A DNA stretch of 64,000 bases from CAWDVR01 sp044869805 (GTDB lineage Bacteria; Acidobacteriota; Thermoanaerobaculia; Multivoradales; SZUA-115). Shown piece by piece: positions 25,426-33,146 of the stretch. Where the stretch lies: assembly GCA_044869805.1 (NCBI GenBank), contig JBIOXV010000149.1:62001-126000 (forward strand), written 5' to 3'. Position 1 is the stretch's first letter. Each line of letters starts with the position of its first letter. Both the position numbers and the translations under genes were made by a program. The notes beneath the pieces were generated by a model. That model ran no database searches, was not told the origin of the DNA, and worked only from the letters and a program-made list of their open reading frames with translations.

Positions 25426-26943
25426 ATGGGCCGAACAGCGGACGTGTGGCGTGCCTGCCTCGCGGGCAGCATCCTGGCGCTGGCCCTGGCGACCGGCCCC
25501 GCCACTGCCGGGTTCGGCGAGATCGGTCCGAACGACTTCCGGGTGAGCTACGGGGACCCGGAGATCGACGATCGAGACCCGGCCGTGGCCTACAGCCCAG
25601 CGCACGACGTCTATCTGGTGGTCTGGCAGGACAACTCGGCCGCCGACTCCGAGGGCCGGATCGTGGCCCGCCTGCTTTCTGGAGCCTCGGGCCAGCCGAT
25701 TGGCGGGGTGATCGCGCCGCTGCCTCCGCAGCCGTGCTCGGCCGGGTTCTGCACGAGCGATCCCGCGGTTGCTTATTCGGTCACCGCGGATCGGTTCGTG
25801 GTCGTCGCCTCGCTCGACGCGGTCTTGCCGGGCCAGGTGGCGAACGAGTTCGAGATTTTCGCTCTCGACGTCGATCCAGCGACCGGCGCGAGCTCCTGGA
25901 ACTTAGCCTTGAGCAGCGCTGGTGGGCTCGGCAATTCGACCTACAGCGCCTTCAGCCCCGACGTCGAGTGCAGCAGCGTCACCGACGAGTGCCTGGTGGT
26001 GTGGTTCGGCGACGACAACGTCGACGGGCTCGCCAACGACGAGTACGAGATCTTCGGCCAGCGCTTCGACGCCGCGACCGGCGGTGCGGTGGGGGCCGAC
26101 GACTTCCGGTTGAGCGACGCCGGTGGAACGGGCACCACCCTCCACGTCGCCTCTTTCCCCGCGGTCGCCTACAGCAGCGGCGAAGACGAGTACCTGGTGG
26201 TCTGGCAGGGCAGCGACGACGTGGGCGGGCTGATTCCCGGCGAGCTCGAGATCTTCGGCCAGCGGCTCAACGCCGCCACCGGCACCGCCCAGGGCGCCAA
26301 CGACTTCCGCATCAGCGACCTCGGCGGCACCGGCACCGGCGCGTACGATGCCCTCGCGCCCTCCGTAGCCTATGCCGCCAGCATCGGCCAGTACTTGGTC
26401 GTCTGGTCCGGTGACGACGATACCGGCGGCCTCGTGGACAACGAGAGTGAGATCTTTGGCCAGCGGCTCGTCGCCTCGACCGGCGCCGAGACGGGAGCGA
26501 ACGACTTCCGCATCAGCGACATGGGCGGCACCGGCAACGCCGGGTTCAACGCGTGCGAGCCTGCCGTGGCCTTTGGTGCCGCTGTCGGTGAGTACCTGGT
26601 GACCTGGTACGGCGACGACGATGTCGGCACCCTCCAGGACAACGAGCTCGAAATCTTCGGCCAGCGCCTCGGCGCCTTGACCGGAGCCGAAGTCGGCGTC
26701 AACGACTTCCGGGTGAGCGACATGGGCGGCACCGGGGACAATCCCTTCGCCGGCTACTTTCCCGAGGTCGCCTACAACTCGGACCGCGCCGAGTATCTGG
26801 TGGCCTGGTTTGGCGACGACGACGCGGATGGCCTCGCGGACGAAGAGCTCGAGGTCTTCGCCCAGCGCCTGGGCGAGCAGGTGGTGTTCGCCGACGGTTT
26901 CGAGTCCGGCGACACCGCGGCCTGGTCACTGACCGTGCCATGA
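25426..26943 (+). CDS. Secreted tandem-repeat protein with DGFESGDTAAWS tail, copy 1
   Basis: 505 aa with a signal peptide (LAGSILALALATGPATAG). From about residue 30 it is built of units of roughly 57-60 residues, each with NDFRISDMGGTG, PAVAYxS, EYLVVWxGDDDxGGL and ExEIFGQRLxAATG. The regular EYLVVW beta-strand plus acidic loops suggests a calcium-binding beta-propeller or beta-solenoid. It resembles uncharacterised secreted repeat proteins of Acidobacteriota; no catalytic motif is seen. It ends in VVFADGFESGDTAAWSLTVP. It is followed 11 bp later by a full-length paralogue. ATG 25426 has GAGGA upstream. Confidence 0.75.
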   Translation: MGRTADVWRACLAGSILALALATGPATAGFGEIGPNDFRVSYGDPEIDDRDPAVAYSPAHDVYLVVWQDNSAADSEGRIVARLLSGASGQPIGGVIAPLPPQPCSAGFCTSDPAVAYSVTADRFVVVASLDAVLPGQVANEFEIFALDVDPATGASSWNLALSSAGGLGNSTYSAFSPDVECSSVTDECLVVWFGDDNVDGLANDEYEIFGQRFDAATGGAVGADDFRLSDAGGTGTTLHVASFPAVAYSSGEDEYLVVWQGSDDVGGLIPGELEIFGQRLNAATGTAQGANDFRISDLGGTGTGAYDALAPSVAYAASIGQYLVVWSGDDDTGGLVDNESEIFGQRLVASTGAETGANDFRISDMGGTGNAGFNACEPAVAFGAAVGEYLVTWYGDDDVGTLQDNELEIFGQRLGALTGAEVGVNDFRVSDMGGTGDNPFAGYFPEVAYNSDRAEYLVAWFGDDDADGLADEELEVFAQRLGEQVVFADGFESGDTAAWSLTVP

Positions 26944-26953
26944 GCCCCACACC

Positions 26954-28489
26954 ATGAATCGAAGAGCGCGAGATCGGCGGGCGTGGATCGCCCTCACTGT
27001 CCTGGAGATGGCCCTGGCGACCGGCCTGACCCTCCCGGCCGCGGCCGGGTTCGGCGAGATCGGGTGGAACGACTTCCGGGTGAGCTACGGGGACCCGGAG
27101 AGCGACGACCAGGCCGTGGCCGTGGCCTACAGCCCGGAGCACGACGTTTACCTCGTCGTCTGGCGGGAACAGCTCTCGCACCCGAACGACCCCAACCCGC
27201 GCCGAATCGTGGCCCGCCGGCTCGAGGGCTCGACGGGCCGGCCCCTGGGCGACGAGATCGAGGTCCTGGAGCTCCCGGACTGCACAGGTCCGTTCTGCCC
27301 CAGCAACCCGGCCGTCGCGTACTCTCCCACCGCGGAGCGGTTCATCGTTGCCGTGGCCCTGGATGCCATCACCATCGGCCAGGTGCAGGACGAGTTCGAG
27401 ATCTTCGCCTGGGACGTGGACCCGGAGACCGGTGCGGCCTCCTGGTTCCAGATCCTGAGCGGGGTGGGCGGGCTCGGCGACCCGGACTTCGACGCCTTCG
27501 ACCCCGCGCTCGCCTGCAGCACGGACACCACCGAGTGCCTGGTGGCCTGGTGGGGCGACGACAACGTCGGTGGGCTGGTGCAAGACGAGACGGAGATCTT
27601 CGGCCAGCGGTTCGATGCCGCCACCGGGGACCCGGTGGGCAGCGACGACTTCCGCATCAGCGACACGGGGCCGGCGCTGTCCACCGCCTACGGGGCGCTG
27701 TTCCCGGCGGTGGCCTACAACAGCGACGGCGACGAGTACCTGGTGGTCTGGTCGGGCGACGACAACGTGGGCGGGCTGGTCGATGGCGAATCCGAGATCT
27801 TCGGCCAGCGTTTGAACGCCGCCACGGGCACCGCCCTTGGAGCCAACGATTTCCGCATCAGCGACATGGGCGGGACGGGCAACCCCGCCTTCGACGCCTC
27901 GCAGGCCGCCGTGGCCTACAGCGCCCTCCACGACGAGTACCTGGTGGTGTGGGCGGGCGACGACGACACCGGCGGGCTGGTGGACGAGGAGGGGGAGATC
28001 TTCGTCCAGCGGCTCGACGCGGCGACCGGGGTCGAGGAGGGCACCAACGACCTGCGGGTCAGCGACCTGGGAGGGACCGGCAATGCAAGCTTCAGCGCCG
28101 GGTTCCCAGCCGTGGCCTACGACGCCGCCCTGCAGCAGTATTTCGTGGTCTGGCACGGCGACGACGACGCGGGCGGAATGCAAGACGGCGAGTCCGAGAT
28201 CTTCGGCCAGCGGCTCGCCGCCGCCACCGCGGCCGAGGTCGGCGCCAACGATCTGCGGCTCTCCGACCTGGGAGGCACCGGGTCGAACCCCTACGACGCG
28301 CTGTTCCCCGCCGTGGCCTACGGCTCGGCCGGCGCCCAGGTCCTGGTCCTGTGGGACGGCACTGACGACGTCGGCGGCCTCGCCGAGGGCGAGCGCGAGA
28401 TCCTCGCCCAGCGCCTCGGCGAGCAGGTGGTGTTCGCCGACGGTTTCGAGTCCGGCGACACCGCGGCCTGGTCACTGACCTTACCGTAG
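26954..28489 (+). CDS. Secreted tandem-repeat protein with DGFESGDTAAWS tail, copy 2
   Basis: 511-aa paralogue of 25426-26943, colinear over its length: signal peptide (LEMALATGLTLPAAAGFG), then about seven repeats of the NDFRISDMGGTG / EYLVVWAGDDDTGGLVD / EIFGQRL type. The N-terminal block FGEIGWNDFRVSYGDPES is nearly the same as in copy 1. The last ~70 bp are almost identical at DNA level to copy 1, while the middle has diverged, suggesting duplication with later gene conversion or selection on the tail. ATG 26954 lacks a clear ribosome site. Probably cotranscribed with copy 1; function unknown. Confidence 0.75.
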   Translation: MNRRARDRRAWIALTVLEMALATGLTLPAAAGFGEIGWNDFRVSYGDPESDDQAVAVAYSPEHDVYLVVWREQLSHPNDPNPRRIVARRLEGSTGRPLGDEIEVLELPDCTGPFCPSNPAVAYSPTAERFIVAVALDAITIGQVQDEFEIFAWDVDPETGAASWFQILSGVGGLGDPDFDAFDPALACSTDTTECLVAWWGDDNVGGLVQDETEIFGQRFDAATGDPVGSDDFRISDTGPALSTAYGALFPAVAYNSDGDEYLVVWSGDDNVGGLVDGESEIFGQRLNAATGTALGANDFRISDMGGTGNPAFDASQAAVAYSALHDEYLVVWAGDDDTGGLVDEEGEIFVQRLDAATGVEEGTNDLRVSDLGGTGNASFSAGFPAVAYDAALQQYFVVWHGDDDAGGMQDGESEIFGQRLAAATAAEVGANDLRLSDLGGTGSNPYDALFPAVAYGSAGAQVLVLWDGTDDVGGLAEGEREILAQRLGEQVVFADGFESGDTAAWSLTLP

Positions 28490-28593
28490 GGATAACCACC
28501 CCCGAGAGCTGCGCCGCAGTCTCCGCGGCCCCTGGCCCGCGACGGCGGTAGCATGCGCCGCGGGCGAGAGCAATCCGCGATCGGAGGCGAGCG

Positions 28594-29205
28594 ATGGGCA
28601 GTGTGCGAGTCGGCGAGGTGGCGTGGTACGTCACCGGGCGGTTCTACGTGGCCGAGGAGCAGCGGAAACCAGGCGTCTCCACGGTCCAAGACGTGGGTTA
28701 CTTCCTCCACCTCCAGGGCGTGGAAGGGAAGCTGTTCACGGGCGCCCCAAGCGAGGGCACGGCGCGGATCACGTTCGCCTCGGAGCCTTTCGCGGCGCGC
28801 AGCATCTCGAACGGCGGCCTCGCCATCGCGCTCGACGAACGGGGTGAGTTCAGCCTCTACTTCCAGCGCGATCCCGCGGCCACCTTCGACGATCCAGCTT
28901 CGTTCGCGGCCGGCGAGAAGATCGCCACCTTCCGCCGGGTGAGCGTGGTGGTCGGCACCTCGGTCGCCACCACGGCCCCGAACCTGATCGCCATGAACGT
29001 GTTCACGGCCCGGCTGGTGTCGAGCCGCCCCTTCGAGCTCGACGGCCGGCGCTACGACCTCGGGGAGCTGCTGCCGCACGGCATCACGCAGTGGGGGACG
29101 GCGGCCACCGAGCCGGTGCTCGCGCCGCTCGGCTACGCCAGCATCGTCCCGTTCGTGGGCTCGGGCGTAGCCACCGCCGGGCAGGAGACCGGGGCCCCGG
29201 CTTGA
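28594..29205 (+). CDS. Hypothetical protein
   Basis: 203 aa, not recognised. There is no signal peptide or membrane segment. The sequence is rich in beta-strand patterns (AWYVTGRFYVAEEQRK, VGYFLHLQGVEGKLF, GEFSLYFQRD, RRVSVVVGTSVATTAPN), suggesting a compact beta domain. GGAGG lies 6 nt before ATG 28594. Its stop codon overlaps the TTG start of the following glycosyltransferase gene (TTGA), so the two are probably translated together, but no functional link can be derived from the sequence. Confidence 0.6.
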   Translation: MGSVRVGEVAWYVTGRFYVAEEQRKPGVSTVQDVGYFLHLQGVEGKLFTGAPSEGTARITFASEPFAARSISNGGLAIALDERGEFSLYFQRDPAATFDDPASFAAGEKIATFRRVSVVVGTSVATTAPNLIAMNVFTARLVSSRPFELDGRRYDLGELLPHGITQWGTAATEPVLAPLGYASIVPFVGSGVATAGQETGAPA

Positions 29206-30380
29206 GAGTCCTCCTCACCAACCACACTCTCGCCCATCGGGCGGGGACCGAGCTCTACGTTCGCGACCTGGCGCTGGCGCTCCTGGCGCGAGGTCACCAG
29301 CCGATCGCCTACAGCCGCCACCAGGGTGAGGTCGGCGAGGAGCTGCGGCGCGCCACCGTGCCGGTGCTCGACGACCTCGACAAGACGCTCGCCGCGCCCG
29401 ACCTCATCCACGGCCAGCACCACCTGGAGACGATGACCGCGTTGGCGCGTTTCCCCGGCGTGCCGGCGATCCACGTCTGCCACGGCTGGCTGCCGCCCGA
29501 GGAGGCGCCGCCGCGCCATCCGCGCGTCCTGCGCCACGTGGCGGTGAACGACTTGGTGAAGCTGCGCCTGACCGAGGAGTGCGGTATCCCGAGCGAGAGC
29601 GTGGTGACGATCCGCAACTGGGTGGACACCGAGCGCTTCCGGCCACGTGCTCCGCTGCCGCCTGCCCCGCGCCGGGCCCTGGTGTTCAGCAACCACCTGG
29701 ACGAGACCCACGGCCTCGGCGCCCTCCGCGAGGCCTGTGCCGCGGCGGGGATCGCGCTCGACGTCGCGGGCCTCGCGGCGGGCCGGCCCGTCGCCCGGCC
29801 GGAGGAGGTGCTCGGCGGCTACGACCTGGTGTTCGCCAAGGGTCGCTCGACGCTCGAGGCCGCGGCCGTGGGCGCCGCCGTGATCGTCTGCGACGTGGAG
29901 GGGCTGGGCCCGATGGTATCGAGCGGCGAGCTGGCGCGGCTCGAGTCCCTCAACTTCGGCGTGCGGCTGATGCGCGAGCCGATCACCGCGACCGGCGTCG
30001 CCCGCGAGCTCGCGCGCTACGACCCGGCCGACGCCGCGGAGGTCTCGCGCCGGGTGCGCAGCGACTGCGGCATGGCCGCCGCGGTCGACGTCTACCTGGC
30101 GCTCTACGAGGAGGTGCTGGCCGAGCACCGCGCGCGGCCACTCCCCGGGGCGGAGGAGGAGGGCAGAGCGATGGCGGCCTACCTGCGCCGCGGGCCGCTC
30201 GCGGGAGCGGAGGTCTCGCTCGCCGAGCGCGAGCGCCTGCGCGCCGAGGCCGCGAGCCTGCGCGGCGAGCTCTCCTGGATGCGCGCCACCGCCACCTGGC
30301 GCTGGCGCGAGCGACTGACCGGGCGTCGCTGGCTCGTCCGCTTCTACCGTGTCCTCTTCCGCCGCCGGTCGCCATGCTAG
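29202..30380 (+). CDS. Glycosyltransferase family 4-like protein
   Basis: 392 aa. The N-terminal Rossmann region starts RVLLTNHTLAHRAGTELYVRDLALALLARGH, the donor-independent half of GT4 enzymes; the second half has VTIRNWVDTERFRP and a GRSTLEAAAVGAAVIVCD block resembling the nucleotide-sugar site. The usual EX7E pair is not clear, so activity is less certain. The C-terminus is a short coiled coil (AERERLRAEAASLRGELSW) followed by basic residues that may hold it at the membrane. The start is TTG 29202, overlapping the upstream stop (TTGA); the N-terminal motif begins immediately, so no later start fits. Confidence 0.75.
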   Translation: MRVLLTNHTLAHRAGTELYVRDLALALLARGHQPIAYSRHQGEVGEELRRATVPVLDDLDKTLAAPDLIHGQHHLETMTALARFPGVPAIHVCHGWLPPEEAPPRHPRVLRHVAVNDLVKLRLTEECGIPSESVVTIRNWVDTERFRPRAPLPPAPRRALVFSNHLDETHGLGALREACAAAGIALDVAGLAAGRPVARPEEVLGGYDLVFAKGRSTLEAAAVGAAVIVCDVEGLGPMVSSGELARLESLNFGVRLMREPITATGVARELARYDPADAAEVSRRVRSDCGMAAAVDVYLALYEEVLAEHRARPLPGAEEEGRAMAAYLRRGPLAGAEVSLAERERLRAEAASLRGELSWMRATATWRWRERLTGRRWLVRFYRVLFRRRSPC

Positions 30381-30390
30381 TCTCGCCGCG

Positions 30391-30654
30391 ATGCGCCGCC
30401 TGACCGGGCTTCTGCTGCTGTCGCTGATCGCCGCCTTCCTGGTCCTCGCGGCCTGGGAGGACTGCGAGGCCGACGAGGGCGGCTGCCCACCCGGCTGCCA
30501 CTTCTCCTGCGCCGACGGTTGCGGTGCGGCGCCTTCGTTCGAGGTGCCGGCGCCGCGGGTGACGCTAGTGGCGCTCGAGGCCGTGAGCCCCGCGACCCAC
30601 TCCCTCCCCGCATCCCTTTCGCGCCCTCCCGAGCTCGGGCCCCCTCGGTACTGA
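30391..30654 (+). CDS. Small membrane-anchored or secreted Cys-rich protein ahead of the metal-efflux genes
   Basis: 87 aa. An N-terminal hydrophobic segment (LTGLLLLSLIAAFLVLAAW) precedes a short cluster of five cysteines (DCEADEGGCPPGCHFSCADGC), then a Pro/Ser-rich tail. The Cys/His/acid cluster could bind metal. It lies 60 bp upstream of the outer-membrane factor gene of the RND system on the same strand, so it may be the first gene of that operon. The start ATG 30391 is directly before the signal-like segment. No family recognised. Confidence 0.55.
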   Translation: MRRLTGLLLLSLIAAFLVLAAWEDCEADEGGCPPGCHFSCADGCGAAPSFEVPAPRVTLVALEAVSPATHSLPASLSRPPELGPPRY

Positions 30655-30714
30655 GAGCCGCTTCGGGCCGCCGGCAGACGCCGGCCGGCCGTGCTCTCTG
30701 CTCGAGGAGGATCC

Positions 30715-31950
30715 ATGCACACGCTCTTGCTGCTGGCGCTCGCGGCGCCCCTCGCGGCGGGCTTCTCGCCGCTTGAGACGAACAGAGCGGCGACCTCGCC
30801 GCCGCTGACTCTCTCTGACGTTCTCTCCCGGGCTCGGCCTTCGCCGGAGGCTCTGGCGGCCGAAGCGCGCATCGCCGAGCTGGAGCGCGCCCTCGCCGAG
30901 ACCGGCTCCCGGTTGCGCGAGGGGCCGACGACTGCCTTCTCCGCCGGCCCGCGGCGCGCCGCGGGCTCGACCGAGGCCGATCTGGCCTGGGACCTCGAGC
31001 TGCCGCTGCTCTCGGGCAGGGAGGCGCGCGAACAGCTCTCTGCGCTCCTCGCCGCGGCGGCGACCGCCTGGCGGGCCGAGGCCCGTGCCCTGGCGGAGGC
31101 CCGGCTGCGATCGGCCTACCTCGCCGCGTGGGCGGCCGAGCGGCGGCTGGCGCTGCGGCGCGACGAGCTGGCCACGGTCGAGCGCCTGCGCAGCGTGGCG
31201 CGGCGCAGGGTGGAAGCGGGCGCGGAGCCGCCCTACGAGTCCACGCTCGCCGAGGCCGAGCAGGGCGCGGCGGTGGTGGCCCTGGCCGAAGCCGAGGCCG
31301 GGCGCGCCCGCGCCTGGGCCGAGCTGGCGGCGCTGGCCGAGGTGCCCGGCGAAGCGCCGCAGTCCTCGTCGGGGCTCGCCGATCTCGCGCTAGGCAACGA
31401 GCCCTCTCGCGTCTCTCCCCTCGATCCGCAGGCGCAGAGGCAGCGGTTCGCGGCCGGCGCTCTGGCGGCCGGCGCCGGCGCGCGAGCGGCGGCGAGCGAG
31501 GCCCTCGCCCGCCTGTCCGCGACGCGGGACGACTCGCGCTGGAGCCTCGCCTCCGGCCTGGCGCGCGAGGCCGACGAGCGCGTGGCGCGCCTGGGCGTGG
31601 CCTACCGCTTCGCCCGCTCCGGCGAGCGGAAGGCCATCGTTCGCACCACCGAGAGCGCTGTTGCCGCGGCTCGCCGCGAGTCCGAGATCGAGGTCGCCGG
31701 CCTAGCCGCGCGGCTGGACGCAGCGCTCGTCCTCGACCGCGCCCTGGCCGCCGCACCTGCGCCGGCGCCCGTCGAGCCGGCGCTCGCCGCGCTCGAGCTG
31801 CGGCTCACGGCAGGGAAGTCGTCGCCCTCCGAGGTGCTGCTGCTGCTGCGCCAGTTCCTCGCGGCACGGGAGGCGGCGCTCGACCGCGAGCTCGCCGTGA
31901 TCCGCGCCGCGATCGAGATCCGTCTGCTGACCACGGAGGTGACGCCATGA
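30715..31950 (+). CDS. TolC/CzcC-type outer-membrane efflux protein
   Basis: 411 aa with a signal peptide (LLLLALAAPLAAG). The mature part consists of two long Ala/Glu/Arg-rich helical hairpins (EARIAELERALAETGSRLRE, AEARLRSAYLAAWAAERRLALRR) in the repeated arrangement of outer-membrane efflux proteins, which form the trimeric exit duct of tripartite pumps. GAGGAGG lies 4 nt before ATG 30715. Its stop overlaps the ATG of the adaptor gene (ATGA). Beta-strand portions are short and diverged, as in CzcC-type members. Confidence 0.85.
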   Translation: MHTLLLLALAAPLAAGFSPLETNRAATSPPLTLSDVLSRARPSPEALAAEARIAELERALAETGSRLREGPTTAFSAGPRRAAGSTEADLAWDLELPLLSGREAREQLSALLAAAATAWRAEARALAEARLRSAYLAAWAAERRLALRRDELATVERLRSVARRRVEAGAEPPYESTLAEAEQGAAVVALAEAEAGRARAWAELAALAEVPGEAPQSSSGLADLALGNEPSRVSPLDPQAQRQRFAAGALAAGAGARAAASEALARLSATRDDSRWSLASGLAREADERVARLGVAYRFARSGERKAIVRTTESAVAAARRESEIEVAGLAARLDAALVLDRALAAAPAPAPVEPALAALELRLTAGKSSPSEVLLLLRQFLAAREAALDRELAVIRAAIEIRLLTTEVTP

Positions 31951-33146
31951 ACGCGAGCCGCAAGCTGGTCTTTTTCGCCCTCGCCTGTGTGTTTGCCTTC
32001 GGTTGTCGCCCAAAGGCCGGGCACGAGCACGGCGACGAGCACGCCCACTCGGAAGATGAGCACAGTGGGAGCGCCGCGGCCACCGACGCCCACGGGCACG
32101 GAGAGGGCGAGGACGCCCACGGGCACGAGGAAGGGGGCGACTCCGGCCACCTGCCGCTGGCCGGCGTGCGCGGGGTTTCGTTCGAAACCGTGGGCGAGCC
32201 GCAACAGGAGTGGGTGTGGTACGCGGCCGAGGCGATCGCCGAAGAAGGGGCTGTCGCCGTGCTCACGGCCCCGGTGTCCGGGGTGATCGTGGCTCTGCGC
32301 GCGGCCCCCGGCGAGCAGGTGCGAGCGGGCGCGCCGATCGTCGCCTTGCGCAGCCCGGAGCTCGCCGACCTCAAGGCCGCCTGGCTCTCGGCGCGGGCGC
32401 GGCGCGTTCGTGCCGAGTTGGAAGCCGAGCGGGAGCGGCGCCTGTACGCGGGGCAGGCCACCTCCCAGCGCGACCTGGAGGCTGCCGAGGCGGAGGCCGC
32501 GGTGGCGGCAGCCGACGAGGAGGCGGCGCGCCTGGCGCTCTCGGCACGCGGGCTGCCGGCCGAGGAGGCTGGAGCGAGCGTCACCGTGCGCGCGCCCCGC
32601 GCCGGCACCGTCGCTGCTCTGCCGGTGCACCTGGGCCAGAGCGTGGCGGCCGGCGAGACCCTCGGAGAGCTCCTCACCGGGGCGGCCAGCCTGGCGCGGG
32701 TAGAGCTTCCGCTCCCGGCCCCCGAGGCGTGGGCGGCGGGAGCGGCCAGCGAGGTGCGGCGCTCCGACGGGCGCCGCTGGCCGGCCCGTGTCGAAGGTGT
32801 GCCGGCCGCGCTGACCAGCGACACCCGGCGCCTGGCCTACCGCCTGCGGCTCACGGGTGGCGACCTCCCGGTGCCCGGCACGCCGCTCGAGGCGCGCGTG
32901 CCGCTGGCGCGCGGGCTGGTGCTGCCGCAAACCGCGTTGCAGCAGATCGAGGGTGCCTGGGGCGTGTTCGTACGCGAGGGCGAGGAGGCCTCCTTCCGCC
33001 CGGTGCAGAAGGGAGCGGAGCTGGGCGGCGACGTGCTGGTGCTCGCCGGCCTCGCGCCCGGGGAGACGGTGGCGACGGACGGCGCCTATCTGCTCAAGGC
33101 CCTCCATTTGAAGCTCGCGGGTGGAGGGGGCGGCCATGACCACTGA
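31947..33146 (+). CDS. Lipoprotein periplasmic adaptor of RND metal efflux, His-rich
   Basis: 399 aa. A lipobox (FAFGC) follows a hydrophobic signal. The next ~50 residues are packed with His/Glu/Asp (HEHGDEHAHSEDEH, HGHGEGEDAHGHEE), as in CzcB/CusB relatives that bind Zn, Co, Ni or Cu. The membrane-fusion core then follows: lipoyl-like half motifs (VLTAPVSGVIVALRAAPGEQV ... VTVRAPRAGTVAALPVHLGQ), a helical hairpin with TSQRDLEAAEAE, and a beta-barrel. The C-terminus ends in GGGGGHDH. ATG 31947 overlaps the upstream TGA, and its own stop lies inside the start of the pump gene. Confidence 0.92.
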   Translation: MNASRKLVFFALACVFAFGCRPKAGHEHGDEHAHSEDEHSGSAAATDAHGHGEGEDAHGHEEGGDSGHLPLAGVRGVSFETVGEPQQEWVWYAAEAIAEEGAVAVLTAPVSGVIVALRAAPGEQVRAGAPIVALRSPELADLKAAWLSARARRVRAELEAERERRLYAGQATSQRDLEAAEAEAAVAAADEEAARLALSARGLPAEEAGASVTVRAPRAGTVAALPVHLGQSVAAGETLGELLTGAASLARVELPLPAPEAWAAGAASEVRRSDGRRWPARVEGVPAALTSDTRRLAYRLRLTGGDLPVPGTPLEARVPLARGLVLPQTALQQIEGAWGVFVREGEEASFRPVQKGAELGGDVLVLAGLAPGETVATDGAYLLKALHLKLAGGGGGHDH

